Shown here: positions 51,953-60,241 of the stretch, one piece after another | Layout: the number at the start of each line of letters is the position of its first letter | Position numbering within the stretch: the stretch's first letter is position 1 | From: CAWATG01 sp963785035 | GTDB taxonomy: Bacteria > Actinomycetota > Acidimicrobiia > IMCC26256 > CAWATG01 | Assembly (NCBI GenBank): GCA_963785035.1 | Contig: CAWATG010000001.1 | Span: 1 to 64,000 of the forward strand | Direction: 5' to 3' | DNA: 64,000 nucleotides | Notes under the pieces: generated by a model | Database searches by the model: none | Told to the model about the DNA's origin: nothing | The model's input: only the letters and a program-made list of their open reading frames with translations | Position numbers and translations under genes: made by a program

Positions 51953-53175
51953 CCTCGGCGGCGCTTTCCATCAACGCGAGCATGTGAGCCGTGCAACCGG
52001 CCATCTCGACTGGCGGTAGCAGGTCAGTGACGATCCGGTCCGCGATGAGACGAAACGCTGCAGACGCCGGGGTATCCGGATGACTGAGCACCGATGGTTT
52101 GCCGGTGTCCCCGCCGATCGAGACATCGGGTTCGATTGGAATCTTTGCGAGGAGCGGCGCTCCGATTTCGCTCGCCAATGCAGCGCCGCCGCCTGAGCCG
52201 AAGATCGCGTGGGCTTGACCATCGGGTGCGATGAACTCACTCATGTTCTCGACGACACCGAGCACCTTCGCAAACGATCGGCGTGCCATATCGGCAACGC
52301 GCACGGCGACTTTCTGTGCTGCGAGCGCTGGTGTGGTCACAACGAGCAGTTCGGTGCGTGGAAGCAGCCGAAGCAGTGCCATTTGGATGTCGCCGGTGCC
52401 TGGAGGCATGTCCACGAGCAGGTAGTCCATTGGACCCCAACGCACGTCGGTGAGGAACTGTTCGAGTGCGCGAGCGAGGATCAGCCCGCGCCACATCAAC
52501 GCAGTGCTTTCATCGTCGACGAGGAATCCCATCGAGACGACCTTCACCACGCCGCGGACGCCGGAAGGATCGTTGGTATTGGGTACGTCGATCTCGTGCG
52601 GATCGATCAAGCCGTCGTGTCCGCCGAGTCGCCCGTCGACACCCATCATGCGTGGAATGCTGAAACCCCAGATATCAGCGTCGATCACGCCGACGGTACG
52701 GCCTTGAGCGGCAAGCGCGACCGCGAGGTTGGCGGTCACGGAGGACTTGCCCACCCCGCCCTTGCCGCTGGCAATGGCCAGGACACGCGTGGTCGATGGA
52801 ATCTCGGTGTCGGGCGCGCGTCCGCCGCGCGTTCCAACGTGCGCGATTCATGACCTCGCGCTTTTCGTCTGCGTTCATCTCGCCGTATCGAACCTTGACG
52901 TCGGTGACCCCTGCGAGACCGTGGACCTTCGACTCGACGTCTTTGCGGATCTGGACCCGTAGGGGACATCCGGCCGTGGTGAGTGCCACCTCGATCGTGA
53001 CGAGACCATCGCTTGTGATCTCAATGTCGCGGACCATCCCAAGATCCACGATGTTGGCGTGCAACTCGGGATCCATCACGCCTTCGAGCATGCGCCGAAC
53101 CGCCGCAACGCTTGGACGGGGTCCCTCGGCCTGCAATTGGGACTCCGGGTCGTTCGGGTTCACACTGGTATCCAT
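51927..53175 (-). CDS. mrp: Mrp/NBP35-type Fe-S cluster carrier ATPase, one frameshift
   Basis: About 415 residues from ATG 53175. The N-terminal MIP18/DUF59 domain reads VRRMLEGVMDPELHANIVDL, GMVRDIEITSDG and ALTTAGCPLRVQIRKDVESK. After a shift near 52840 the ATPase follows: VLAIASGKGGVGKSSVTANL (deviant Walker A), GVIDADIWGFSIPRMMGV, YLLVDMPPGTGDIQMALLRL and VLGVVENMS. The CxxC cluster motif of ApbC is not obvious; VENMSEF replaces ENMSxFxCPHC. It loads or transfers Fe-S clusters. Its divergent neighbour is a SufR-like regulator, then an A-type carrier. Confidence 0.9.
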
Positions 53176-53267
53176 CGGCTGTCCGTTTCGCGTTATGACT
53201 GGGATCCGTTGGATAAAACCCGTCTCCCTTGAAAATATGCCCACTTGGGGTTACGGTCAAGCCTGCG

Positions 53268-53921
53268 ATGGACCTGCTGACCTTGAAAGCGCTGGCTGAT
53301 GAGACTCGTTTCGAGCTCTATCGCGAGCTGGGGGCGTCGCCGGCGCCACGGACAGCCCAAGAGTTGGCGGATCGCCTTGGACTGCATCCGAACACGGTTC
53401 GGCTTCATCTCGAGCGCCTCCGCGAAGCGGGTGTCGTCGCCGTCGAGGCTCGCCACCGCGGAACGGTGGGCCGTCCCCAGCACCGATATGCCCTTGCGCC
53501 GGGAGCGCCTGGTCTCGGATTTGATCCGCCTGCCCACGTGCTGCTGGCGGGATTGTTGGCCAGTCTGGCCGAGACCATCGGCGCGGACCCTGACGACGCC
53601 ACTGCGATCGGGCGAGCGTGGGGGGCACGGGCAGCACAACGGGCGCCTATGGGCCCTTGTCTGACAGCTCTGCGTCTCGAGTTGGAGAGGCTTGGTTTCG
53701 AGCCTGCAACATCTGGCGATGAGGTGGAGACGGCCCGGATCGACTTCCTCCATTGTCCTTTCCGCGAGCTGGCTGAGGCATACCCGAACCTGGTGTGCAA
53801 CCTGCACCGAGGAATGTGCGAGGGAATGGTCTCGGATGGTCCCGCGGGAAGAATCGTGTCGTTCGCGGCGTTGTATGACCACGACCCGTGCCACGTCTGC
53901 GTGATGGCCGAGGTATCCTGA
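53268..53921 (+). CDS. SufR-like Fe-S-sensing HTH regulator
   Basis: 217 residues. The N-terminal winged helix is LLTLKALADETRFELYRELG, RTAQELADRLGLHPNTVRLH, LERLREAGVVAVEARHRGTV, GRPQHRY. The C-terminal half holds Cys in FLHCPFRELAEAYPNLVC, HRGMCEGMV and HDPCHVCVMAE, a cluster-binding set like SufR. SufR proteins repress Fe-S assembly operons when they hold a [4Fe-4S] or [2Fe-2S] cluster. The gene precedes an A-type carrier by 24 bases and is divergent from mrp, so it likely controls both. ATG 53268 is chosen as the start of the HTH domain. Confidence 0.8.
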   Translation: MDLLTLKALADETRFELYRELGASPAPRTAQELADRLGLHPNTVRLHLERLREAGVVAVEARHRGTVGRPQHRYALAPGAPGLGFDPPAHVLLAGLLASLAETIGADPDDATAIGRAWGARAAQRAPMGPCLTALRLELERLGFEPATSGDEVETARIDFLHCPFRELAEAYPNLVCNLHRGMCEGMVSDGPAGRIVSFAALYDHDPCHVCVMAEVS

Positions 53922-53945
53922 AACTGTTACCCCAAGGAGGCCACC

Positions 53946-54293
53946 ATGTTTACTGTCACCGACGCGGCATCGATCTTCAGCGTTACTGACGCTGCTGTGG
54001 CGAAAGTCGCCGAATTGCTCAAGAGCGAGGACAGCGACGAACTGGCGCTTCGGGTTGCCGTGAGGCCAGGCGGTTGCTCGGGGTACAGCTACGAGATGTT
54101 CTTCGACGCCGACGCTGCGTCCGAGGATCTGACGTACTCCTACGGCGACGTCCGGGTCGTGATCGACCCTGCCAGCCAGCAGCTCCTCAAGGGCGCCTCG
54201 CTCGACTACAAGGACGGGTTGCAGGGGGCAGGCTTCTCGATCAACAACCCCAATGCGTCGCGCAGCTGCGGTTGCGGGCAGTCGTTCTCGTAA
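53946..54293 (+). CDS. HesB/IscA/ErpA-type Fe-S carrier
   Basis: 115 residues with a perfect AAGGAGG site seven bases before ATG 53946. The family pattern is VRPGGCSGYSYEMFFDA with the first Cys, VVIDPASQQLLKGASLDYKD, GAGFSINNPNASRSCGCGQS with the CGC pair. The three Cys bind and pass Fe-S clusters to target enzymes. It lies directly behind the SufR-like gene. A duplicated N-terminal start (FTVTDAASIFSVTDAAVAKV) is slightly unusual; the second VTDAA is the family's standard start. Confidence 0.92.
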   Translation: MFTVTDAASIFSVTDAAVAKVAELLKSEDSDELALRVAVRPGGCSGYSYEMFFDADAASEDLTYSYGDVRVVIDPASQQLLKGASLDYKDGLQGAGFSINNPNASRSCGCGQSFS

Positions 54294-54381
54294 CAGGCCA
54301 GGCCGTTTCGCCCTAAACGCGGCAATGTCTGTTTGAACTGGTTGCCTCAAGTCCTGGTCAGAACCGGTCGATTTGACGGGA

Positions 54382-55266
54382 ATGAGGTGTCCGAGTTGCG
54401 ACTGCATCGTTGACGATGCAGCTCCGGGGTGCTGGCGGTGCAAAGCCCAGTGGGGTACCCAGCCGCCGGGGCCGGTCGACGACGGCGCTCAGGAGCCGCA
54501 CCTCGTCTCGGCGTTGGACAGGGATGCGGACGCGCCGAAAAGTGGTTCGCGGGTTGCGACCTTGGTGGTCTCCGGGTTGATGGCGCTTGTCTTGGCTATT
54601 GGTCTCGTCGTGACCTACAACACATTGATCGTTGATTCGAAGAGCGACCTCGAGCAAGCGAATGAGGTCGGCGCTCGTCTCAGCGATTTTCGTAACGGCT
54701 GGGATCGCCAACTTGACGGGGGCGCGGACATCAGCGCAATCGTGAGTGGCAACTTCGTCCAGCTCATGAAGCACGCCAGCGGCGACGGCTGTGGGCTGAC
54801 CGAGGATTACTTGCGCAGCAGCGAAACTTTTGCCATCACGCCGAAGGTGTCGGCGAAGGTGGTCTTTCAATATGAGGACCGTTCTGCGAGTGCCAGTACC
54901 GAGGTTGCCATGTTTCGGACGGCCCTCGAAGCACGGCGGGCCCATGCCACCTTTGATGATGAGTGTGTGCAGACTGGACTCGTCGCCGCGGTGAGCGCGG
55001 CGCTGCAGAATCAGCTCCCCGGTTCGACCGTCACAGTCGGCGAGACGGCGCCTCTGGACTTGCCCAGTGTCGCGGTCGTTGGCCGTGAACTCCTGCTGAG
55101 TGTTCGCGCAGGAGCAGAGGAGACGGTGTACGACGTCGCGTTTGCCGTTCTCCAACACGGCCGCACGGCAGAGTTGGTGGTGACGTTGTCGAGTAGCGAT
55201 GCACTTCCCCGCGATCGTCGCGACGCATTGCTTCGATCACTCGCCGATCGTCTCGCCGCCGCGTAA
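54382..55266 (+). CDS. Zinc-ribbon, single-helix membrane protein of unknown function
   Basis: 294 residues from ATG 54382. The N-terminal zinc ribbon is MRCPSCDCIVDDAAPGCWRC (CxxC...CxxC). A cytoplasmic linker is followed by one membrane helix (VATLVVSGLMALVLAIGLVV) and a 200-residue extracytoplasmic domain (LSDFRNGWDRQLDGGADISA, YEDRSASASTEVAMFRTALE, TVYDVAFAVLQHGRTAELVV). The last part resembles the substrate-binding-like 'sensor domain' lipoproteins of actinobacteria. No family can be named. Intact. Confidence 0.65.
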   Translation: MRCPSCDCIVDDAAPGCWRCKAQWGTQPPGPVDDGAQEPHLVSALDRDADAPKSGSRVATLVVSGLMALVLAIGLVVTYNTLIVDSKSDLEQANEVGARLSDFRNGWDRQLDGGADISAIVSGNFVQLMKHASGDGCGLTEDYLRSSETFAITPKVSAKVVFQYEDRSASASTEVAMFRTALEARRAHATFDDECVQTGLVAAVSAALQNQLPGSTVTVGETAPLDLPSVAVVGRELLLSVRAGAEETVYDVAFAVLQHGRTAELVVTLSSSDALPRDRRDALLRSLADRLAAA

Positions 55267-55326
55267 CCGTACCGCCCGGCAATAGCGTTCGGCGTGCCGC
55301 CGCCTACGCTCGGTCCGGAGGTTTTC

Positions 55327-57093
55327 GTGGCTGATCCGTTGAAGTTCTCGTGTAATGGTTCCACCGTCGAGGTCGATGCCGAGCCGGGCGAGTCGTTGCT
55401 TTCGGTCCTACGTGAGCGGCTCGGTTTGGTGTCGGTGAAGGATGGCTGCGCGCCGCAGGGTCAGTGCGGTTGTTGCACGGTGTTGGTTGACGGCGATGCT
55501 CGCGTTTCGTGTGTCACGCCCGCAGCGCGAATGGCAGGGCGATCCGTCGACACGCTCGAAGGGCTCGCGGAGGACGATCGCCTTCGATGGGCGCAGGCCT
55601 TCGTCGCGACCGGTGGTTCGCAATGCGGGTTTTGCACGCCGGGAATCATCATGCGCGCCGTGGCCCTGGAGCGAAAAGGAAAGGTGGATCGTCTCTCGGT
55701 TGATCGCGCGCTCGCGGCCCATCTCTGCCGTTGCACTGGTTGGCAACCAATCTGCGAGGCGATCGACTGCGCGACATCGCGTGCCGAGGGTACGGCAGCG
55801 TTTGATGGAGACGGCCGAGATTTTGATGCAGCCGCTCGAAGAGCATGCCTTGAGGGAGGTGCACACCAACGTGTTGCGGTCCAGGTTCCCCAAGGTCTGG
55901 CTGACTTCGCCGACGATGTTGCACCGCGCGACGCGCTGATTGCAGTCCCGTGTCCGGAGGGAACCTCGTTGCCCTACGAGCGTGCGGCGGGAATGAATTG
56001 GGTTGTCGCATCAACGCTCGGCGAAGCACGCGCAATCGCGGCAAAGGTGCAGGGGCGGCGAAGCACGCTCGATGCAGGTTGTCCGATTGCATTGCCCGCC
56101 AGCGAAATTGGCGGAGATTCCAGCGCTCATGCGGTGTCGTTGCGTACGGGCTGGGTAGAGCCGGCGTATCTCGAAGTTGATGCTTCATGGTGCGCGCCGA
56201 GTGGTGTTCCGGCCTCAGTGCTCGCGAACGGAGGAGCCTTCGGCGCAAAAGAGGCGTCGTGCGCGCCGCAAGCCGCTCGCGAACTAGCAGATCGTTTCGG
56301 GCGTACCGTACGCGTCGTATACGCGCGCGAAGACACCGTGCGCCGTGGCGCGAAGCGTGCACCGGTCGCGGCTCGTGCTGTCTATGTCGAGGGGGCGGTG
56401 CGCATCGTCGGCAATGTTGGAGCAGGTGCGCTTGATGCCTATACGGCGCCAATGGCATGGCCGTACGACGTTGATGTGATTGAGCACTGGGAGCCCGTCG
56501 ATGTGATCGGACCTCCCGTCACGAGTCGGGTTCGTGCGAGCGGGATTGCCGAACGCGCAGTGTTGCTCGAAGGTGCGCTCGACGCTGCAGGAATCGACCG
56601 TGCCGCTCTGGCGATCGACGATCGCGTTCGTTCGGTGATGCTCGATTCGTGCGTGTTGCTTCCCGATGGAGCGTGTGCGGGAGCGTCTGTGGAGCTCGAC
56701 GGGGTCAGTGGCGCACTGAGAGGTGTGCGGGTGCAACTTGCTGTGGGCGATCCGCTCGATGCGGTTGTGCTTCGTTCGTATGCGATCGGTGCTGTGCATA
56801 TGGCACTTGGGTGGGTACTGACCGAGGGCATCAGCGTTGACGCTGCGACGGGTGAGGTTGCCGATCTCACCATTCGTTCGTTCGGCATCTTGCGTGCCAA
56901 GGACATGCCACCGATCGACGTTGTCATCCTCGACGACCGTGCACACAGCTCGGTTCCTCTGCCCCGGGGTTCGGACGCGGTCTTCGCTGCGGTCGCGGCC
57001 GCAACATGGAACGCACTTGCACGGGTCGAAGGATCGCGTCCGTTGATGTTCCCAGCTCGTGATACGCGAACATCGCGAGCGCTGCGGCGTTGA
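55327..57093 (+). CDS. Compact [2Fe-2S]-molybdopterin hydroxylase-like fusion
   Basis: 588 residues from GTG 55327 (GGAGG site). Residues 1-160 are a full xanthine-dehydrogenase small subunit: VKDGCAPQGQCGCCTVLVDG and CGFCTPGIIMRAV, then CRCTGWQPICEAI (both 2Fe-2S clusters). Residues of about 190-588 resemble the molybdopterin subunit but are reduced to about half: LADFADDVAPRDALIAVPC, EPAYLEVDASWCAPSG, LANGGAFGAKEASCAPQAAR, RVVYAREDTVRRGAKRAPVA, VRASGIAERAVLLEGALDAA. The C-terminal GVGE with the catalytic Glu is replaced by HSSVPLPRGSDAVFAAVAAA. No FAD subunit is nearby. Activity is uncertain. Confidence 0.8.
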   Translation: MADPLKFSCNGSTVEVDAEPGESLLSVLRERLGLVSVKDGCAPQGQCGCCTVLVDGDARVSCVTPAARMAGRSVDTLEGLAEDDRLRWAQAFVATGGSQCGFCTPGIIMRAVALERKGKVDRLSVDRALAAHLCRCTGWQPICEAIDCATSRAEGTAAFDGDGRDFDAAARRACLEGGAHQRVAVQVPQGLADFADDVAPRDALIAVPCPEGTSLPYERAAGMNWVVASTLGEARAIAAKVQGRRSTLDAGCPIALPASEIGGDSSAHAVSLRTGWVEPAYLEVDASWCAPSGVPASVLANGGAFGAKEASCAPQAARELADRFGRTVRVVYAREDTVRRGAKRAPVAARAVYVEGAVRIVGNVGAGALDAYTAPMAWPYDVDVIEHWEPVDVIGPPVTSRVRASGIAERAVLLEGALDAAGIDRAALAIDDRVRSVMLDSCVLLPDGACAGASVELDGVSGALRGVRVQLAVGDPLDAVVLRSYAIGAVHMALGWVLTEGISVDAATGEVADLTIRSFGILRAKDMPPIDVVILDDRAHSSVPLPRGSDAVFAAVAAATWNALARVEGSRPLMFPARDTRTSRALRR

Positions 57094-57126
57094 GGAGTCG
57101 CTCCTCCTGACACGAAGGAACGTGCG

Positions 57127-57513
57127 ATGTCTGTCTCTGCAATTGTGACGCCGAGTGCACCTGCGTTGGCTGGCCCGTATTCCCCTGCCGTTCGTGCCGG
57201 TGATTGGGTTGTGCTCTCGGGTCAGCTTGGGCTCGACCCGGCAACCGGGCGTTTGGTCGACGGCCTCGAGGCTCAGGCTCGACAGGTCTTGGCCAATCTT
57301 CAGGCCGTGATCGGTGATTGCGGAGCGGAAATCGCCGATGTTGCCAAGACCATGGTCTTCATGACGGACCTTGCCGGATTTCCTGCGGTCAATGCGGCCT
57401 ATGCCGAGGCGTTCGGCAGTCACCGACCGGCCCGTTCCACGATCCAGGTGGCAGGTTTGCCTATGGGGGCGTTGGTGGAGATCGAGGCCTGGCTGTATTC
57501 GCCCATCCGCTGA
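57127..57513 (+). CDS. ridA: RidA family protein
   Basis: 128 residues. YjgF/RidA core: APALAGPYSPAVRAGDWVVL, SGQLGLDPATGRLVDG, ARQVLANLQAVIGDCGAEIA, VFMTDLAGFPAVNAAYAEAF, PARSTIQVAGLPMGALVEIE. The substrate-binding Arg in the PARST loop is kept and the final Glu (EIEAW) is present, so enamine/imine deaminase activity is plausible. The ribosome site GAAGGA precedes ATG 57127. It follows the fusion gene after 33 bases. A RidA-like gene also lies next to the MBL/ArsA/WhiB set in mycobacteria (Rv3678c). Confidence 0.92.
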   Translation: MSVSAIVTPSAPALAGPYSPAVRAGDWVVLSGQLGLDPATGRLVDGLEAQARQVLANLQAVIGDCGAEIADVAKTMVFMTDLAGFPAVNAAYAEAFGSHRPARSTIQVAGLPMGALVEIEAWLYSPIR

Positions 57514-57564
57514 CCGCGCCCGAAGCCGGCGCTTGCCGGTTACGGGCCTTGATAGCCTGAGCGG

Positions 57565-57708
57565 ATGTTCGGAATCATCGCAGTCGTGGCGGTCCTACTG
57601 CTATTGGGGCCGGTTGCGGTCATGCTGGGCGGCGCACTTTGGAGCGCGGCAGCAGGGCAGGGCCTCGCCGACGAGGCCGACGAAACTGCCAAGGGCGCCA
57701 CGGCCTGA
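57565..57708 (+). CDS. Small single-helix membrane protein
   Basis: 47 residues: MFGIIAVVAVLLLLGPVAVM is one membrane helix, then LGGALWSAAAGQGLADEADE and TAKGATA. It is shorter than usual annotation cut-offs. TAGCCT at 57553-57558, six bases before the ATG, resembles the leaderless -10 elements found elsewhere in the window. No family known. Confidence 0.5.
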   Translation: MFGIIAVVAVLLLLGPVAVMLGGALWSAAAGQGLADEADETAKGATA

Positions 57709-57756
57709 ACGCTTGCCTCACCGGGCTGGCGCCTTTTCGAGGGATTTCCTACCGGT

Positions 57757-58458
57757 CTACTTCGTCGAACGGGTCGTGGATGGGTTCCAGCGAGGCTGGC
57801 CGAACCGGTAGCCGACCGAGCGGACTGTCTGGATATGGCCGGCGAATTCCTCTCCGAGCTTGGCCCGTAGCCGTCTGACGTGCACATCCACCGTTCGGGC
57901 GCCGCCGTAGTACTCGTATCCCCAGACCCGGGAGAGCAGTTGTTCTCGGGTGAAGACCTTGCCGGGATGGGTCGCAAGGAACTTCAGCAGCTCATATTCC
58001 ATATAGGTGAGGTCAAGTGGGCGCCCCAGGAGGGTGGCCTGATAGGTCTCCAGGTTCAGGACCAGTTCGTCGTATTCGACGATCTCGGCCCGAGTTCCAC
58101 GTCCTGTCCGATAGAAGAGGTGCCGCAGCCTCACCTCCAGCTCACGCTGGTGGAACGGTGAGAGGCAGAAATCATCGAAGAGGTCTTCACGCAGCTCCAG
58201 GTCGGAGAGCTGAGCTCCTGAGACGAGCACCAGGATGGGTTGGATCGGTGCGTCGCGGTTTCGCAAGGAGCGGCACAGACCGAACGCGCCTGCGGGATCG
58301 TCCTCGGCGCAGACCACAGCACCGGACCATCCTTCGGGGGGCTCAGCCTGGTTGGCCACCGAGGTGTTCGCGACGGCCCGCCAGGTGTAGCTCGCCAGGT
58401 CCAAGGTCTGGACCAAGAGTGCCGGCGCAGGGTCGGGGAAGACGAGGAGCGGTTCCAT
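57757..58458 (-). CDS. glnR: GlnR-like atypical OmpR-family response regulator
   Basis: 233 residues. The receiver-like N-terminal half lacks a convincing phospho-acceptor (LVFPDPAPALLVQTLDLASY, AVVCAEDDPAGAFGLCRSLR, QPILVLVSGAQLSDLE). The OmpR winged helix is canonical: LVLNLETYQATLLGRPLDLT, YMEYELLKFLATHPGKVFTR, EQLLSRVWGYEYYGGARTVD, VHVRRLRAKLGEEFAGHIQT, VRSVGYRFG. Such Asp-less OmpR regulators include GlnR, which controls nitrogen genes in actinobacteria. It starts at the base next to the glnA stop codon, so the two form one operon, which supports a nitrogen role. Ser/Arg/Thr-rich tail. Confidence 0.78.
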   Translation of the reverse strand: MEPLLVFPDPAPALLVQTLDLASYTWRAVANTSVANQAEPPEGWSGAVVCAEDDPAGAFGLCRSLRNRDAPIQPILVLVSGAQLSDLELREDLFDDFCLSPFHQRELEVRLRHLFYRTGRGTRAEIVEYDELVLNLETYQATLLGRPLDLTYMEYELLKFLATHPGKVFTREQLLSRVWGYEYYGGARTVDVHVRRLRAKLGEEFAGHIQTVRSVGYRFGQPRWNPSTTRSTK

Positions 58459-59784
58459 CTAGAGCGAACCCAGGTAGCGATCGATCTCGAACGGAGTCAC
58501 GTACTGCTTGTAGTCGGCCCACTCCTGGCGCTTGTTGCGGATGAACCACTCGAACACATGTTCTCCGAGGCACTCGGCGACCAGCTCTGACTCGGCCATG
58601 ACCGCGATGGCATCACCGAGGGACTGCGGCAGGAGTCCAATTCCTGCCGCGCTGCGCTCCTCGGGAGTCATCTCGTAGATGTTGTTCGTCGCGGCGGGTG
58701 GGAGGTCGTACTCGCCTTCGACTCCCGCGAGGCCTGCGGCAAGCATCACGGCGAACGCGAGATACGGATTGCATGCTGGGTCCGGCGAGCGGAACTCGAT
58801 TCGCGTCGACAATTCCTTGCCACGCTTCGGGATCGGGACGCGTACCAACGCCGACTGATTGTTGCGCGCCCAACACACGTAGACCGGCGCTTCGTAACCG
58901 ACGATCAAACGTTTGTAGGAGTTCACCCACTGATTGGTGATCGCGGTGATTTCGGGCGCGTGCCGTAACAGACCAGCGACGAATTGCTTGCCGACGCGCG
59001 AGAGCCCGTATTCGTCGGTGGGATCATGGAACGCGTTCGTGTCTCCTTGGAACAGCGAGAGGTGTGTGTGCATGCCACTACCGAACGCACCTGCAATTGG
59101 TTTCGGCATGAACGTCGCATACGCGCCGAGTGAGTGTGCGACTTCCTTGACGACCATGCGGAAGGTCATGACGTTGTCGGCCATGGTCAGCGCGTCGGTG
59201 TAACGCAGATCGATCTCGTGTTGACTCGGACCGTTTTCGTGAAAGCTGTACTCAACGGAGATGCCGAGCGCCTCGAGTGTCAGGATCGTTTGTTTGCGAA
59301 GTTCGCTCACCATGTCCTGGGGCGTGAGGTCGAAGAACCCGGCGTTGTCGAGCGGCTCAGGTTTGTCGGCGGACTTGAAGTAGAAGTACTCCATCTCGGG
59401 ACCTGCGTAGAACGTGAACCCCATTGCGCGTGCGCGATCCAGGTTCCGCTTCAAGACCTGACGCGGGTCGCCCTCGAACGGTTGTCCGGAAAGGTGCTGA
59501 ATGTCGCAGAACACGCGTGCTGTCTTTGCGTCGTCACCACCCCACGGCACGATTTCGAATGTGTTCGCGTCGGGTACTGCGAGCATGTCGGATTCCTGCA
59601 CGCGGCTGTAGCCCTCGATGGCGGAACCATCGAACGTCATTCCCTCTTCGAGCGCGATGTCGAGTTCCGCAGGAGTGATCGCAAACGACTTGAGAAATCC
59701 GAGAACATCGGTGAACCAGAGGCGCACGAAGCGCACACCGCGTTCTTCGACGGTCCGTAACACGTAATCGAGTTGTGGTTCCAC
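58459..59784 (-). CDS. glnA: Glutamine synthetase type I (alpha subtype)
   Basis: 441 residues. Motifs: FVRLWFTDVLGFLKSFAITP, GMTFDGSAIEGYSRVQESDM, FYAGPEMEYFYFKSADK (metal Glu), ENGPSQHEIDLRYTDALTMA, PIAGAFGSGMHTHLSLFQGD, WVNSYKRLIVGYEAPVYVCW (Arg/Tyr loop) and STRIEFRSPDPACNPYLAFA. The length and lack of the 25-residue insertion and of the NLYDLPPEE adenylylation Tyr (here NNIYEMTPEE) mark the GSI-alpha type controlled by feedback and binding regulators and not by adenylylation. It makes glutamine from glutamate and ammonia. The GlnR-like gene follows directly. Confidence 0.95.
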   Translation of the reverse strand: MEPQLDYVLRTVEERGVRFVRLWFTDVLGFLKSFAITPAELDIALEEGMTFDGSAIEGYSRVQESDMLAVPDANTFEIVPWGGDDAKTARVFCDIQHLSGQPFEGDPRQVLKRNLDRARAMGFTFYAGPEMEYFYFKSADKPEPLDNAGFFDLTPQDMVSELRKQTILTLEALGISVEYSFHENGPSQHEIDLRYTDALTMADNVMTFRMVVKEVAHSLGAYATFMPKPIAGAFGSGMHTHLSLFQGDTNAFHDPTDEYGLSRVGKQFVAGLLRHAPEITAITNQWVNSYKRLIVGYEAPVYVCWARNNQSALVRVPIPKRGKELSTRIEFRSPDPACNPYLAFAVMLAAGLAGVEGEYDLPPAATNNIYEMTPEERSAAGIGLLPQSLGDAIAVMAESELVAECLGEHVFEWFIRNKRQEWADYKQYVTPFEIDRYLGSL

Positions 59785-60241
59785 AGTTCATGCCTCGCTC
59801 GCCTGGACCACGTGCATCCCGTCGGTGGTCATCTCGTGCACGTCGGTGTGGTCTCGATTGTGCCAGGCGCCAGAATCGGGCGATAACCAATTCGTCGTAT
59901 CGCGGCGCTGGTGGGGGCCTCTGGGAGAGCACGGGAGGTCTTCGTCGAGATGTGCCGGTGTCGGAATTTGGTGGCGCTTGGGGTGAAGAGAGACTGGCGC
60001 AAGTGTCTTGTGGCGCGTAGTGTGCCCGGGGCCTCACTTGTGGGGACGCTCGTTTCGGCCTTTCGGGGCAACGCCTTGAGGGGTTTTTCGAAGAACGCAC
60101 TAGGCAAGAATCGCTCAAAAGGGTACACTTCGCTCCAGACGGTCTCACGAACCCTCGTGGGCTGTAGGTCAACAAGGCGGTCCGGGGCACTCTCGGTTGC
60201 CGAGGACGACGTAGAAGCGTCGGTCATTGGTGGAGGGGTTA
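59785..60241. other. Divergent intergenic region glnA / propeller gene
   Basis: These 457 bases must carry the glnA promoter (minus) and that of the 60242 gene (plus). I see a TACACT -10 candidate at 60124-60129 without a good -35, and GGAGGGG in front of ATG 60242. ORFs in this stretch on either strand have no recognisable protein similarity and poor codon character, so I leave it as non-coding. Confidence 0.4.
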
